From Chryseobacterium sp. MA9 (GTDB lineage: Bacteria > Bacteroidota > Bacteroidia > Flavobacteriales > Weeksellaceae), in assembly GCF_024399315.1 (NCBI RefSeq), contig NZ_CP075170.1:4932259-4996258 (forward strand): 64,000 bases of DNA. The letters are read 5' to 3'. The position numbers were made by a program, and so were the translations under genes. Shown here piece after piece: positions 16,733 to 24,905 of the stretch (the first letter of the stretch is position 1; each line of letters starts with the position of its first letter). Below the pieces are notes generated by a model. The model was not told the origin of the DNA. It worked only from the letters and a program-made list of their open reading frames with translations, and did not search any database.

Positions 16733-16939
16733 TAAATTTGAAACGCAGACAATATGAAGGTTACCACTTTATGCACAGAATAAATATCTAGAATAAGTAT
16801 AAATATTCTGTTTTAACTTTTCAGAATTTAAAAATGAAAAGTTGATAATGTGTTCATATCCTTATAAGTACATCTAAAAGAGTACTTTTTAAGTATTAGG
16901 TTAAGGCTTCACAATGTTGAAGCCTTTTATATTTTTTTA
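16733..16939 (+). ncRNA. Candidate small transcript with no evident protein
   Basis: Inside a 387-base gap (16596-16982) an exact -7 box TAAATTTG (16733-16740), with TTG at 16706-16708, is followed about 165 bases later by a good intrinsic terminator. Only a nine-codon frame (ATG at 16754) lies between. This is what a small RNA gene looks like. It could instead be the leftover promoter and 5' region of the deleted gene copy whose remnant follows at 16983. Spacing of the -33 element (24) is long. Confidence 0.35.
16903..16939 (+). terminator. Orphan intrinsic terminator
   Basis: AAGGCTTCA and TGAAGCCTT form a nine-pair stem with a six-base loop, followed by TTATATTTTTTT. No protein gene precedes it within 300 bases, so it either ends a small RNA or is a transcription barrier. 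Confidence 0.8.
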
Positions 16940-16982
16940 ACAGTTATTAAGATTTTCTTATTTTTGCATAATTTTAATAACT

Positions 16983-17084
16983 ATGATGAAAATATTAGTT
17001 TTGGGGGCCTTCTCTGTTGCCTCATTATATTTTGCACAAAGCTATCCTGCTTCTGCAATTCCTGAGAATTCCAAAAAAGAATAA
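16983..17084 (+). pseudogene. Remnant of a duplicated DUF3857/transglutaminase gene (first 33 codons)
   Basis: This 33-codon frame encodes the same signal peptide and start as the intact gene at 19057: both share LYFAQSYPASAIPEN, and about 51 bases are identical without a gap. After SKK it ends in a stop codon, and the rest of the gene (about 600 codons) is absent. A -7 box TATTTTTG (16959-16966) sits 16 bases before the ATG, so it may still be transcribed into the following gene, which starts six bases downstream. It may now act as a translated leader for that gene. Confidence 0.85.
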
Positions 17085-17090
17085 CATTCC

Positions 17091-19013
17091 ATGAAAATTA
17101 ATACTAAAATTACTGTAGCAGTGAGTTGTCTTGTGTTTAATATGTTTTTTACACAGCATAAATTCCTCTCTCCACCTGCCTTTGATGAAGCTGACCTTAA
17201 GAAAACGAACTCACTGATAGAAAAGGATGCACCTGCTGAGATACTCTACAATAGTGTTCGATATAATATCATGAATGATAATTCATTGGAAAAAGAATGG
17301 TACTCAAAAATTAAAATCTATGATAAAAAGCGCTCAGAAGATTGGCTTAATATAAGCATCCCTCTTCTTACTGATGAATCTCTGAGTAAATTTGAAGTTA
17401 GAATATATAATTTCTCCAATAATAAAGTCGAAAAGATCTTAATTGACAAAAAAGAGCAGCTAAAAGAGAATTTTACAAAAGGTATAAATATTTATAAGCT
17501 TGCCTTACCTAATATTTCAGACGGATCTGTAATAGAATACAGTTATAAAGTGACGAGTAATAATATATCCAATCCGGTATATTTTCTGGAGTATAATATT
17601 CCCGTTGTTTATCAAGAATATAATTTGGAATACCCTGATGCGCCTATTACTTATTCTTTTAACAGTACAGGAAGCATTATTAAACCAAAATATCATGTCT
17701 CCACTACCGAGGATCGTTTAGGAGCTTTATATAATGTTTTCAGATTTGGATATACGGATATGAAATCTATTCAGAAGGAAAAATATGTAAAAGATTTGGA
17801 TAGATTCAGGGGGAAAATAAAACCTGAACTCAAAAGATTTTCAACCAAATATTTTACTTATAATGAGTTCAAAGACTGGAACAGCCTTGCAGACAGGCTT
17901 TATAACTTTGATGACTTTGGGAGTTTTTTAAAAGGTAATGTGAAAGATGTTCTTCCTGAGAATATTAAAACATATTATGAGCCTTTAGGAAGAGCAGATA
18001 AAATTTTCAATTTTGTCAAAGAAAACTATAAATGGAACGAAAAGACAGGAATAATGGCTTCCCAAAATTTAAGACAGCTCATAAAAACGAAATCTGGAAA
18101 TAGTGCAGATATTAATCTTCTTTTGATTATGCTTTTAAGAGACGCCGGAATTGAGGCTAATCCTCTTCTGATTTCTACTGTTGACAATGGTATTTTAAAT
18201 ATTATTTCACCTAATGTTAACAACTTGAATTTTGTATTAGCATCAGTTAAAATTAATAATCAGACTTATTTTTATGATGCAACTTCCTTTAATTCTAAAG
18301 TGAATATGTTACCAGAGAGGGATTGGAATGATTTCGGGATTTTGCTGGAAGGAAAAAAAGGAACTTCACTTTCTTTCTCCAATACCAATATAAGTAAAAA
18401 AGAAATGAATATTAAAGCCAGCTTAGATCTGGAAAACTCTTTAGTGAAAGGAATTTTTACACAAAAGGATAGCGGGATGTATGCAATTAACTCTTATGAT
18501 GAATTTGATATAAATAAGGACAAATATAAACAGGTATTTCCACTGCAATATAATATAGATGGGAAAAATGTGGAACCAAAGCTATTGGCTAATGGTGATT
18601 TTGAGACCCAGATGACATTTTCCGATACTAATCTGATGGATGTAGTAGGAGACAAAATAGTCATCAATCCAATCATGTTTTTAAATGCTGAAAAAGAATT
18701 GTTTGATCAGTCCCAAGAAAGAAAACATCAGATCGACTTTATTTCAGCTTTTAATAAAGAAAAAAGAATAGAGCTGGAAATTCCTGAAAATTATAAAGTT
18801 TCGAGCCTTCCGAAAGATAAAAAGATCGCTACAGATGACCAGGAAATATCTTTTTTATACAAGGTTGAAACGCTTGGTAACAAAATAATAATTACTTCAA
18901 AAATAGGTGTTGCCAGCCAAAACTATCCTAAAGAATACTATGCGTTTTTTAAACAAATCTGGAAAACGATCTCTGAAACGGAAAATCAAGTAATTAGTTT
19001 GGTAAAAAAATAA
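17091..19013 (+). CDS. Secreted DUF3857/transglutaminase-like protein, catalytic residues lost (copy B1)
   Basis: This 640-residue protein has an N-terminal signal peptide, a DUF3857-like beta domain (about residues 40-260), a transglutaminase-like fold (about 295-400) and a C-terminal beta domain ending in ENQVISLVKK. It is a clear paralogue of the protein at 20952. Compared with the gene at 19057, the catalytic Cys-Asp segment GDCKG is replaced by GNSAD (Ser338 at the Cys position) and the catalytic His by Phe381. Asp396 in YDATS occupies the acidic position. It is therefore probably a binding protein and not an enzyme. It follows the gene remnant by six bases. Confidence 0.85.
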   Translation: MKINTKITVAVSCLVFNMFFTQHKFLSPPAFDEADLKKTNSLIEKDAPAEILYNSVRYNIMNDNSLEKEWYSKIKIYDKKRSEDWLNISIPLLTDESLSKFEVRIYNFSNNKVEKILIDKKEQLKENFTKGINIYKLALPNISDGSVIEYSYKVTSNNISNPVYFLEYNIPVVYQEYNLEYPDAPITYSFNSTGSIIKPKYHVSTTEDRLGALYNVFRFGYTDMKSIQKEKYVKDLDRFRGKIKPELKRFSTKYFTYNEFKDWNSLADRLYNFDDFGSFLKGNVKDVLPENIKTYYEPLGRADKIFNFVKENYKWNEKTGIMASQNLRQLIKTKSGNSADINLLLIMLLRDAGIEANPLLISTVDNGILNIISPNVNNLNFVLASVKINNQTYFYDATSFNSKVNMLPERDWNDFGILLEGKKGTSLSFSNTNISKKEMNIKASLDLENSLVKGIFTQKDSGMYAINSYDEFDINKDKYKQVFPLQYNIDGKNVEPKLLANGDFETQMTFSDTNLMDVVGDKIVINPIMFLNAEKELFDQSQERKHQIDFISAFNKEKRIELEIPENYKVSSLPKDKKIATDDQEISFLYKVETLGNKIIITSKIGVASQNYPKEYYAFFKQIWKTISETENQVISLVKK

Positions 19014-19056
19014 GAAAAAATTTTAATAATCTATTATTTATTTAAAATTAACAGTA

Positions 19057-20949
19057 ATGATGAAATTTTTAATTTTAGGGGCTTTGTCCACAGCCTCATT
19101 ATATTTTGCACAAAGCTATCCTGCTTCTGCAATTCCTGAGAATTTAAAGAAAAATGCTAATGTTGTTATACGAAAAGATTTTACAACTGCTCAGATAAAT
19201 AAAGTTGATCAAATAAAATATCAGTATAATACGGTTACTACAGTTTTAAACAAAGACGGTAATGATCAGGCTACAGCCTATATTCCTTATGATAAGGCAA
19301 GGCGTATTTCAAATGTAAAAGTGACTATTTATGATGAAGCCGGAAAAAAGATTAAAAGTGTGTCAAAGTCTGATTTTCAGGATGTAGCAAATAACCCTCA
19401 GGGAATTTTTTATTCAGATAACAGAGTCTTAGTATATTCTTATACACCGGCTCAGTATCCTTATACCGTTGACTTTTCTTATGAAACGGATGATGAAAAT
19501 ACAGTTTTTATCCCTGACTTTGTGCCATTTACTTCTATCAAAACGTCACTGGAAGAAGCACAGTTTAAAATCATTAATACTTCAGGAATTGAACTTCGTA
19601 CTAAGATATATCCGTCCAAATACAACTACGCTTCTGTTATAGAAAGCGGTAGCGCAAATGATAAAACCTATTCATACAAAAACGTACCTGCTATAGATGA
19701 TGCTTTTATGATCCCGCAGCCTGTTAAAATATTACCTGCAGTAAACTTTGCCCTGGCAAAATTCAGTTTGGCAGGAAAGCAGGGAACTTTGAATAACTGG
19801 ACAGATTTCGGAACCTGGATTTATAATGATCTTCTGATACCTGTTTCAGCTTCTACTCCTGCTATCAAGGCTGAAGTGGCATCTTTACAACTCCAGGGAT
19901 CTGTAGAAGATAAGGTGAAGAAAATTTATCAGTACATGCAGAACAAAAGCCGTTATATTGCTGTGGCATTAGGAATAGGGGGTTGGCAGCCTATGATGCC
20001 GGATGAGGTTCAGAAAAAAGGCTATGGAGACTGTAAGGGACTTACGAATTATATGAAAGTCCTTCTGAACGAGGCAGGGATTTCATCCAATTATTGTATC
20101 ATCACCTCTGGCCGTTCACAGGTTTCCTTTGATCCTGAATTTCCTTCTATGGGTGGAAATCACGTTATCTTGATGGTGCCGACTGAAAAGGGGAACATCT
20201 GGCTTGAAAATACTTCTCAGCAAATGGCTTTTAATCATTTAAGTTACAGTACAACCGATAGAAATGTACTGGTAGTGACCCCCAAGGGAATCGAACTTAT
20301 CAATACGCCAGTATATAAAGCAGAACAAAATAAAGAAAAACAGGTGTTGAAAATTAACCTTAACGAGGATAACAGTATCGCCGGAACGGGAAACTTTTAC
20401 TATACAGGAAATCAGTATGATTATAATTTAAGGTTCGTAAATCTAAATCCAAAAGAGAAAAATGATGCGGTAAAAGCCAATTTTGACATTTTGAACTTTG
20501 AAAAAGTGGAAATGAAAAACTTTAACAATGACAGAGACAATGCTGTTATTACATACGATCTTGATTTTAAAACCAATAATTTCTCTAAAAAAGCAGGAAA
20601 CAGCCTTTTATTCAGATCTGTACCCATTTTTTCTGATGTTGTTTATAAGACAGACGAGAACCGTGAACTTCCTTTTGAAGTCAATATGTCCTATGAAGAT
20701 GAATATGAAATTGCTTTTATTCTTCCTATGGGCTATAAAGTTGATGAAACTCCGGATAATTCAAACATCACTTCTGAATTTGGGTCATATAAGCTAAGCT
20801 TTGTTAAAAGTGATAATCAGGTAAAAGTGACAAGAAAAATGCAGATCAATAAAGGTCTGTACCCAAAAGAAAAATACAATGACTACATAGGTTTCAGAAA
20901 AAAAATTCTGAACATGGATAATTCAAAAATTTTAATAACAAAAATATAA
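19057..20949 (+). CDS. Secreted DUF3857-domain transglutaminase-like protein, Cys/His retained (copy A)
   Basis: This 630-residue protein begins with a signal peptide (cleavage near AQS, residue 18-20), followed by a DUF3857 domain and a transglutaminase-like core. The nucleophile is in YGDCKGLTNYM (Cys326) and the histidine in GGNHVILMVP (His369). The third position reads LENTS, with Glu384 or Asn385 in place of the usual Asp. Such proteins are exported in Bacteroidota and act at the cell surface or periplasm, as a cysteine protease, amidase or cross-linker; the substrate is unknown. It ends two bases before the B2 gene, so it is co-expressed with it. Confidence 0.87.
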   Translation: MMKFLILGALSTASLYFAQSYPASAIPENLKKNANVVIRKDFTTAQINKVDQIKYQYNTVTTVLNKDGNDQATAYIPYDKARRISNVKVTIYDEAGKKIKSVSKSDFQDVANNPQGIFYSDNRVLVYSYTPAQYPYTVDFSYETDDENTVFIPDFVPFTSIKTSLEEAQFKIINTSGIELRTKIYPSKYNYASVIESGSANDKTYSYKNVPAIDDAFMIPQPVKILPAVNFALAKFSLAGKQGTLNNWTDFGTWIYNDLLIPVSASTPAIKAEVASLQLQGSVEDKVKKIYQYMQNKSRYIAVALGIGGWQPMMPDEVQKKGYGDCKGLTNYMKVLLNEAGISSNYCIITSGRSQVSFDPEFPSMGGNHVILMVPTEKGNIWLENTSQQMAFNHLSYSTTDRNVLVVTPKGIELINTPVYKAEQNKEKQVLKINLNEDNSIAGTGNFYYTGNQYDYNLRFVNLNPKEKNDAVKANFDILNFEKVEMKNFNNDRDNAVITYDLDFKTNNFSKKAGNSLLFRSVPIFSDVVYKTDENRELPFEVNMSYEDEYEIAFILPMGYKVDETPDNSNITSEFGSYKLSFVKSDNQVKVTRKMQINKGLYPKEKYNDYIGFRKKILNMDNSKILITKI

Positions 20950-20951
20950 CC

Positions 20952-22886
20952 ATGAAAAAACTAATCGTATTGGTCCTTTGCTCTGCCAGTGCAATAATGA
21001 TTAATGCTCAGAAGAAATACGAGTTTCTGAATCCTCCGAAATTTAATGATGCAGATTTGTCTAAGACAAAATCTTTATTGGATGAAAATGCTCCTGCTGA
21101 AATTCTGTATAAATCTGCTTACTTTATGGTGGATGCAAACACAGGGAATCTGCACAAAAGATATTATTATAGAGTTAAGATTTATGATAAAGATAAAGCT
21201 GAAGACTGGCTGAATCTTGAAATTCCTATTTATAATGTTGGGACTAACAGAGAATCACTAGGTAAATTTAAGGCTTTTACATACAATCTTGAAAACGGAA
21301 ACACCGTTCCGGTAAAAGTGGAAAAAAGTTCACAATATAGAAGTAAAGAGAATAAATATGTTACTCTGACAAAATTTGCTTTTCCGAGTGTGAAAAATGG
21401 ATCAGTCTTAGAATATCAGTATGAAATTATATCTCCGTTCCGATTTATGATTCCTGAAGTATTGATAGAATCTGATACTCCTTCACTGAACACAGAATAT
21501 GTTTTTGATACGCCTATCAATATGTCATACAATGTAAACTATACTGGAGGAATTTCACCTAAATACAGGGAAATGGAGGAAAGGAATCTATACGGTACCC
21601 AATACAAAACCTTTAGATTTGCTTATGAAAACCTAAAAGGCTTTAAGACTGAAAAGTTTGTAAGAAATGACAGAAACTTCAGAACGAAGATCAGTGCAGA
21701 GCTGAACTCTACCAATTTCGGTGAGCTTAAACTATATTCGTCATCATGGGATCAGATTGGGAAAAGACTTTATGAAAGTGACGATTTTGGAGGGGAACTG
21801 AAACGAACAAAACTGGCAAAAGAAAATATGCCGGCAGGAGTTTCAGAAATGAAAACCGATCTTGAAAAGGCAAATGCCATTTTTTCATACGTCCAGAAGA
21901 CTTTTACCTGGAATAAAGATAAAGGAATTTATACAGAAGATGGTATCAAAAAATTGTTGGAAACCAAGGTAGGGAATGCCGCAGAAATCAACCTTTTTCT
22001 GGTAATGATGCTTCGCGAAGCAGGTCTTAAAGCTGATCCGTTGGTAATTTCTACAGTGGAAAATGGATTGATTAATTTAGTGTCTCCCAATATTTCCAAT
22101 ATGAATTTTGTATTGGCTGCGATCAATATTGATAAGCAATTGCATATTTATGATGCTACCTCAAAACAATCCTCTCTGGATGAAATACCTCTTAAAAACT
22201 GGAATCAATATGGGATTTTGGTCACTAAAGAAAAGGCCCTGCAGATTCAAATGTCTAATTTGAAATCAAGTAATACTTTCCTTACAGTCAATGGTAAAAT
22301 CAATGATGACGGAAGTATTTCCGGAACCTATTCGGACAGAGATACGGGGGCCTATGCGATGTATGTGAAAGACAGCTATGATGATAATGCAGAAAAATAT
22401 AAAAAACAATATAAAGAAAACTTTTCTATGGACTTTACGGATATTGATTCAAAAGTTTTGGAAAATGGAGATTTTGAAAGCAGCATGAAATTCTCTTCAA
22501 TGAACCTTATTGATAGAGTAGGAAAGAAAATGATCATCAATCCGATGCTGTTTTTAAACAAAAGTTCCAATGAGTTTGATCAGACGGAAGTTAGACAGTA
22601 TCCCATCGATTTTGGATCGCCTATCACCAAAGTAAAAAAAGTTATTCTTGAAATTCCTGAAGGATATGTGATTGAGGAAATGCCTAAAGAAAAAAGAATC
22701 GTTACAGAAGATAAAGAAATAGCATATACCTATTCTGTAGAACAAAAAGGAAATAAACTGGAAGTAACTACCACAACAAAAGTTAGCAGTTCAGATTATC
22801 CGAAAGAATATTATCCTGCATTTAAACAAATCTGGGGGGTAGCCTCTAAATTTGAAAATCAGGTAATAAGCCTTGTTAAAAAGTAA
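20952..22886 (+). CDS. Secreted DUF3857/transglutaminase-like protein, catalytic residues lost (copy B2)
   Basis: This 644-residue exported protein is the closest relative of copy B1; both contain DAPAEILY or NAPAEILY, a KIYDK..(A/S)EDWLN block, ISTV(D/E)NG and an ENQVISLVKK end. At the catalytic positions it has GNAAE (Ala343 for Cys) and Phe386 for His, while Asp401 in YDATS is kept. A pseudoenzyme partner for copy A is a natural inference because the genes are separated by only two bases. A strong terminator follows. Confidence 0.85.
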   Translation: MKKLIVLVLCSASAIMINAQKKYEFLNPPKFNDADLSKTKSLLDENAPAEILYKSAYFMVDANTGNLHKRYYYRVKIYDKDKAEDWLNLEIPIYNVGTNRESLGKFKAFTYNLENGNTVPVKVEKSSQYRSKENKYVTLTKFAFPSVKNGSVLEYQYEIISPFRFMIPEVLIESDTPSLNTEYVFDTPINMSYNVNYTGGISPKYREMEERNLYGTQYKTFRFAYENLKGFKTEKFVRNDRNFRTKISAELNSTNFGELKLYSSSWDQIGKRLYESDDFGGELKRTKLAKENMPAGVSEMKTDLEKANAIFSYVQKTFTWNKDKGIYTEDGIKKLLETKVGNAAEINLFLVMMLREAGLKADPLVISTVENGLINLVSPNISNMNFVLAAINIDKQLHIYDATSKQSSLDEIPLKNWNQYGILVTKEKALQIQMSNLKSSNTFLTVNGKINDDGSISGTYSDRDTGAYAMYVKDSYDDNAEKYKKQYKENFSMDFTDIDSKVLENGDFESSMKFSSMNLIDRVGKKMIINPMLFLNKSSNEFDQTEVRQYPIDFGSPITKVKKVILEIPEGYVIEEMPKEKRIVTEDKEIAYTYSVEQKGNKLEVTTTTKVSSSDYPKEYYPAFKQIWGVASKFENQVISLVKK

Positions 22887-22935
22887 TATTTAAGAAAGCT
22901 TAAGCAAGATTTACAAAAAAAAATAAAGTTTTTTC

Positions 22936-22967
22936 AAAAACCATTCATCTTTTGAATGGTTTTTGTA
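22936..22967 (+). terminator. Terminator of the DUF3857 gene cluster
   Basis: AAAAACCATTCA pairs with TGAATGGTTTTT around a TCTTT loop, twelve pairs, followed by T-rich sequence. Confidence 0.88.
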
Positions 22968-22989
22968 TTTGATATCAGAAATTAGAATT

Positions 22990-23814
22990 ATGAAAAACAC
23001 AATTGCTGTTATAGCATTATCTTCTTTCTTAGCAGTGACGGCCTGTAAAAAAAATGAAAAGGCAGGGCCAGCAGAAAAAACCGAAAATAAAACCGCTGAA
23101 GGATTTGTGGTAGATTCTGTGAAAGTGAATGATTCTACAAAGATTACAGACTCTTTAAAAGTGAGCTACACTTCAAAACTGTTGGTTTTCCCCTCATTAA
23201 AAGATAAAAAGCTATTAGACAGTATCTATTTCCAGAATGAAAAAATCAAAGACTTTTCCAAAGCAGGGCTTCAGACTTACCTTGATAAAGAAAAGAATGA
23301 TTATTTCAATTCTATAAAAAATGATAATAAAGATTGGGTTTCAGATGTCACTTATGCTCAGAATTGGTATTCAAGCTCACATATGAATTTGATTTCCAAT
23401 ACAAATAATTATATGCATATTCAGTATGTAGGAAGCGGATATGAAGGAGGAGCCCATGACAATTATGGTTTTTCAGAAAGAGTTTTTGATCTTAAAAACA
23501 GTAAAAAATTGGAATTGAAAGATATTACTTCAATGCCTAAAAATAAAATTGAAGCAATTCTGATGAAAAATATCGATAAAATTAACAGTGGAACAATGGA
23601 TGGTGATGGAGAAGTGAAAAACTCAGAAATGTTGCTAGTTGAGAAAATTCCAGCATCCGATAACTTCTATTTTGATGATAAAAACCTGTATTTCCATTAC
23701 AGTCCTTATGAAATTGCAGCTTTTGCAGCAGGAGATATCACAATTCCTGTTTCATGGGAAGACCTGAAAGGAACGTTAAATGGTGAATTTAAAGAAAGAA
23801 TGAAAATTAAGTAA
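22990..23814 (+). CDS. RsiV-like lipoprotein (DUF4163/DUF3298 type)
   Basis: This protein of about 274 residues starts at 22990 (MKNTIAVIAL); the frame start at 22963 lies in the preceding terminator region and is rejected. The signal peptide ends in lipobox VTAC. The C-terminal half contains YVGSGYEGGAHDNYGFSERV and LELKDI, the pattern of DUF3298 proteins such as RsiV and PdaC, whose domain binds lysozyme or carries peptidoglycan-deacetylase partners. No sigma factor lies beside it, so an anti-sigma role is not supported here. It is more likely a surface lipoprotein of unknown ligand. Confidence 0.8.
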   Translation: MKNTIAVIALSSFLAVTACKKNEKAGPAEKTENKTAEGFVVDSVKVNDSTKITDSLKVSYTSKLLVFPSLKDKKLLDSIYFQNEKIKDFSKAGLQTYLDKEKNDYFNSIKNDNKDWVSDVTYAQNWYSSSHMNLISNTNNYMHIQYVGSGYEGGAHDNYGFSERVFDLKNSKKLELKDITSMPKNKIEAILMKNIDKINSGTMDGDGEVKNSEMLLVEKIPASDNFYFDDKNLYFHYSPYEIAAFAAGDITIPVSWEDLKGTLNGEFKERMKIK

Positions 23815-23817
23815 ATT

Positions 23818-23846
23818 AATGCTTCCAGATCAGGAAGCATTTTTTA
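23818..23846 (+). terminator. Terminator of the RsiV-like gene
   Basis: ATGCTTCC and GGAAGCAT form an eight-pair stem with loop AGATCA, followed by a run of T that merges into the -7 box of the lipid kinase. Confidence 0.85.
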
Positions 23847-23852
23847 ATTTTG
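23845..23852 (+). promoter_or_regulatory. -7 box directly before the lipid kinase
   Basis: TAATTTTG matches TAnnTTTG exactly and ends six bases before the ATG at 23858. If used, the mRNA would be leaderless or nearly so. No clear TTG is seen at -33. Confidence 0.45.
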
Positions 23853-23857
23853 CGGTA

Positions 23858-24709
23858 ATGGAAAAAGTAGCTTTTATTATCAACCCTTTTTCGGCCAAAA
23901 AAAACTATCAGCCGTTTTTGAACGAACTTAAAACAAAGGTAAACAACCCGTTGTATTATGTATCAGAATCTATTCCGGGAACAGATGAGTTTATTCAGGC
24001 CCATTTTGAAGAAGTGGATGTTTTTGTGGCCATTGGAGGAGATGGAACAATTTCTACAGTAGCCAAAAATCTGATTAATACAGAAAAAATTCTGGCTATT
24101 TTTCCAGCTGGTTCAGGAAATGGATTTTCCAATGAAACCCAGTTCAGTAAAAATCTGGATGAACTTTTAGAAAAAATAAAAACCAAAAACTCCAGAAAGA
24201 TTGATACTTTTACGGTAAACGACAGGCTTTCTATCAATGTTTCAGGAACAGGATTTGACGGTAAGGTTGTCAAGGAATTTGAAAAAACAAGCCGTGGATT
24301 CAAAAACTATATCAAAGTTTCCCTAAAAACCTTCTTCAACTACAAACCCATCAAAGTAAAGTTTTTTGATGAAGAATATCAACAGTATAACGGACGGTAT
24401 CTGATGATGAATATTGCCAATACCCGTCAGTTTGGCAACAACGCTTACATTGCCCCGAAAGCAAGTAAAAGTGATGGTTTGGTGGATATGGTTTTGGTGA
24501 AAAAGTTTCCTCTGACTTATTCTGCGCTGTTTGCTTTCAGAATGTTCACCAAAAGGCTGAAAGATGATGAATATGTCACTTATCTTCCGGTTTCCGAAAT
24601 ATCATTTAAAGTCAATACCAAAAACTGGCATCTGGACGGTGAATTCAATAAAATCAAATCACCGGTTCATGTGAAAGTACAGCCAGCGAGTTTGAGTATT
24701 TTGGTTTAA
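23858..24709 (+). CDS. Diacylglycerol kinase family lipid kinase
   Basis: This protein of about 283 residues belongs to the DagK/YegS/BmrU family, which phosphorylates diacylglycerol or related lipids at the membrane with ATP. The nucleotide motif GGDGTIS and the loop FPAGSGNGF are present, as is the opening VAFIINPFSAKKNY. I take the ATG at 23858 and not the frame start at 23819, which lies inside the preceding terminator. It is followed by 196 bases of dispersed repeat. Whether the substrate is DAG, a sphingoid base (common in Bacteroidota) or another lipid cannot be told. Confidence 0.9.
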   Translation: MEKVAFIINPFSAKKNYQPFLNELKTKVNNPLYYVSESIPGTDEFIQAHFEEVDVFVAIGGDGTISTVAKNLINTEKILAIFPAGSGNGFSNETQFSKNLDELLEKIKTKNSRKIDTFTVNDRLSINVSGTGFDGKVVKEFEKTSRGFKNYIKVSLKTFFNYKPIKVKFFDEEYQQYNGRYLMMNIANTRQFGNNAYIAPKASKSDGLVDMVLVKKFPLTYSALFAFRMFTKRLKDDEYVTYLPVSEISFKVNTKNWHLDGEFNKIKSPVHVKVQPASLSILV

Positions 24710-24890
24710 GGTTGCTAGTTGCTTTTTGTTGCCGGTTTTATTAGGTTGTCATTATTTTGAATCTTGGTTCTTGACTCTCCATCAAAACTCACTATTCACT
24801 TGCTAAGCAAAATTCACCATTGGCATCAATAAACGTAGCTAATATTTCACCGAAATCTCCTTAATTCCTAATCCCTGCAACCTAAAACCT
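24710..24890. repeat. Dispersed intergenic repeat, long copy
   Basis: This non-coding stretch is related to 63295-63440 over about 130 bases (shared blocks include TTATTAGG, TGTCATTAT, TTGAATCTT, AGCAAAATTCACCATTGG and ATATTTCAC). It shares CCATCAAAACTCACTATT with 9139-9190. The 20 bases at 24864-24883 are identical in inverse orientation to 33127-33146. A piece also occurs inverted inside the trp operon at 2731-2770. A TTGC-TAA-GCAA mini-hairpin lies at about 24800. No open frame or terminal inverted repeats are seen. Confidence 0.8.
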
Positions 24891-24905
24891 ACCATCTGTC
24901 ACCTC

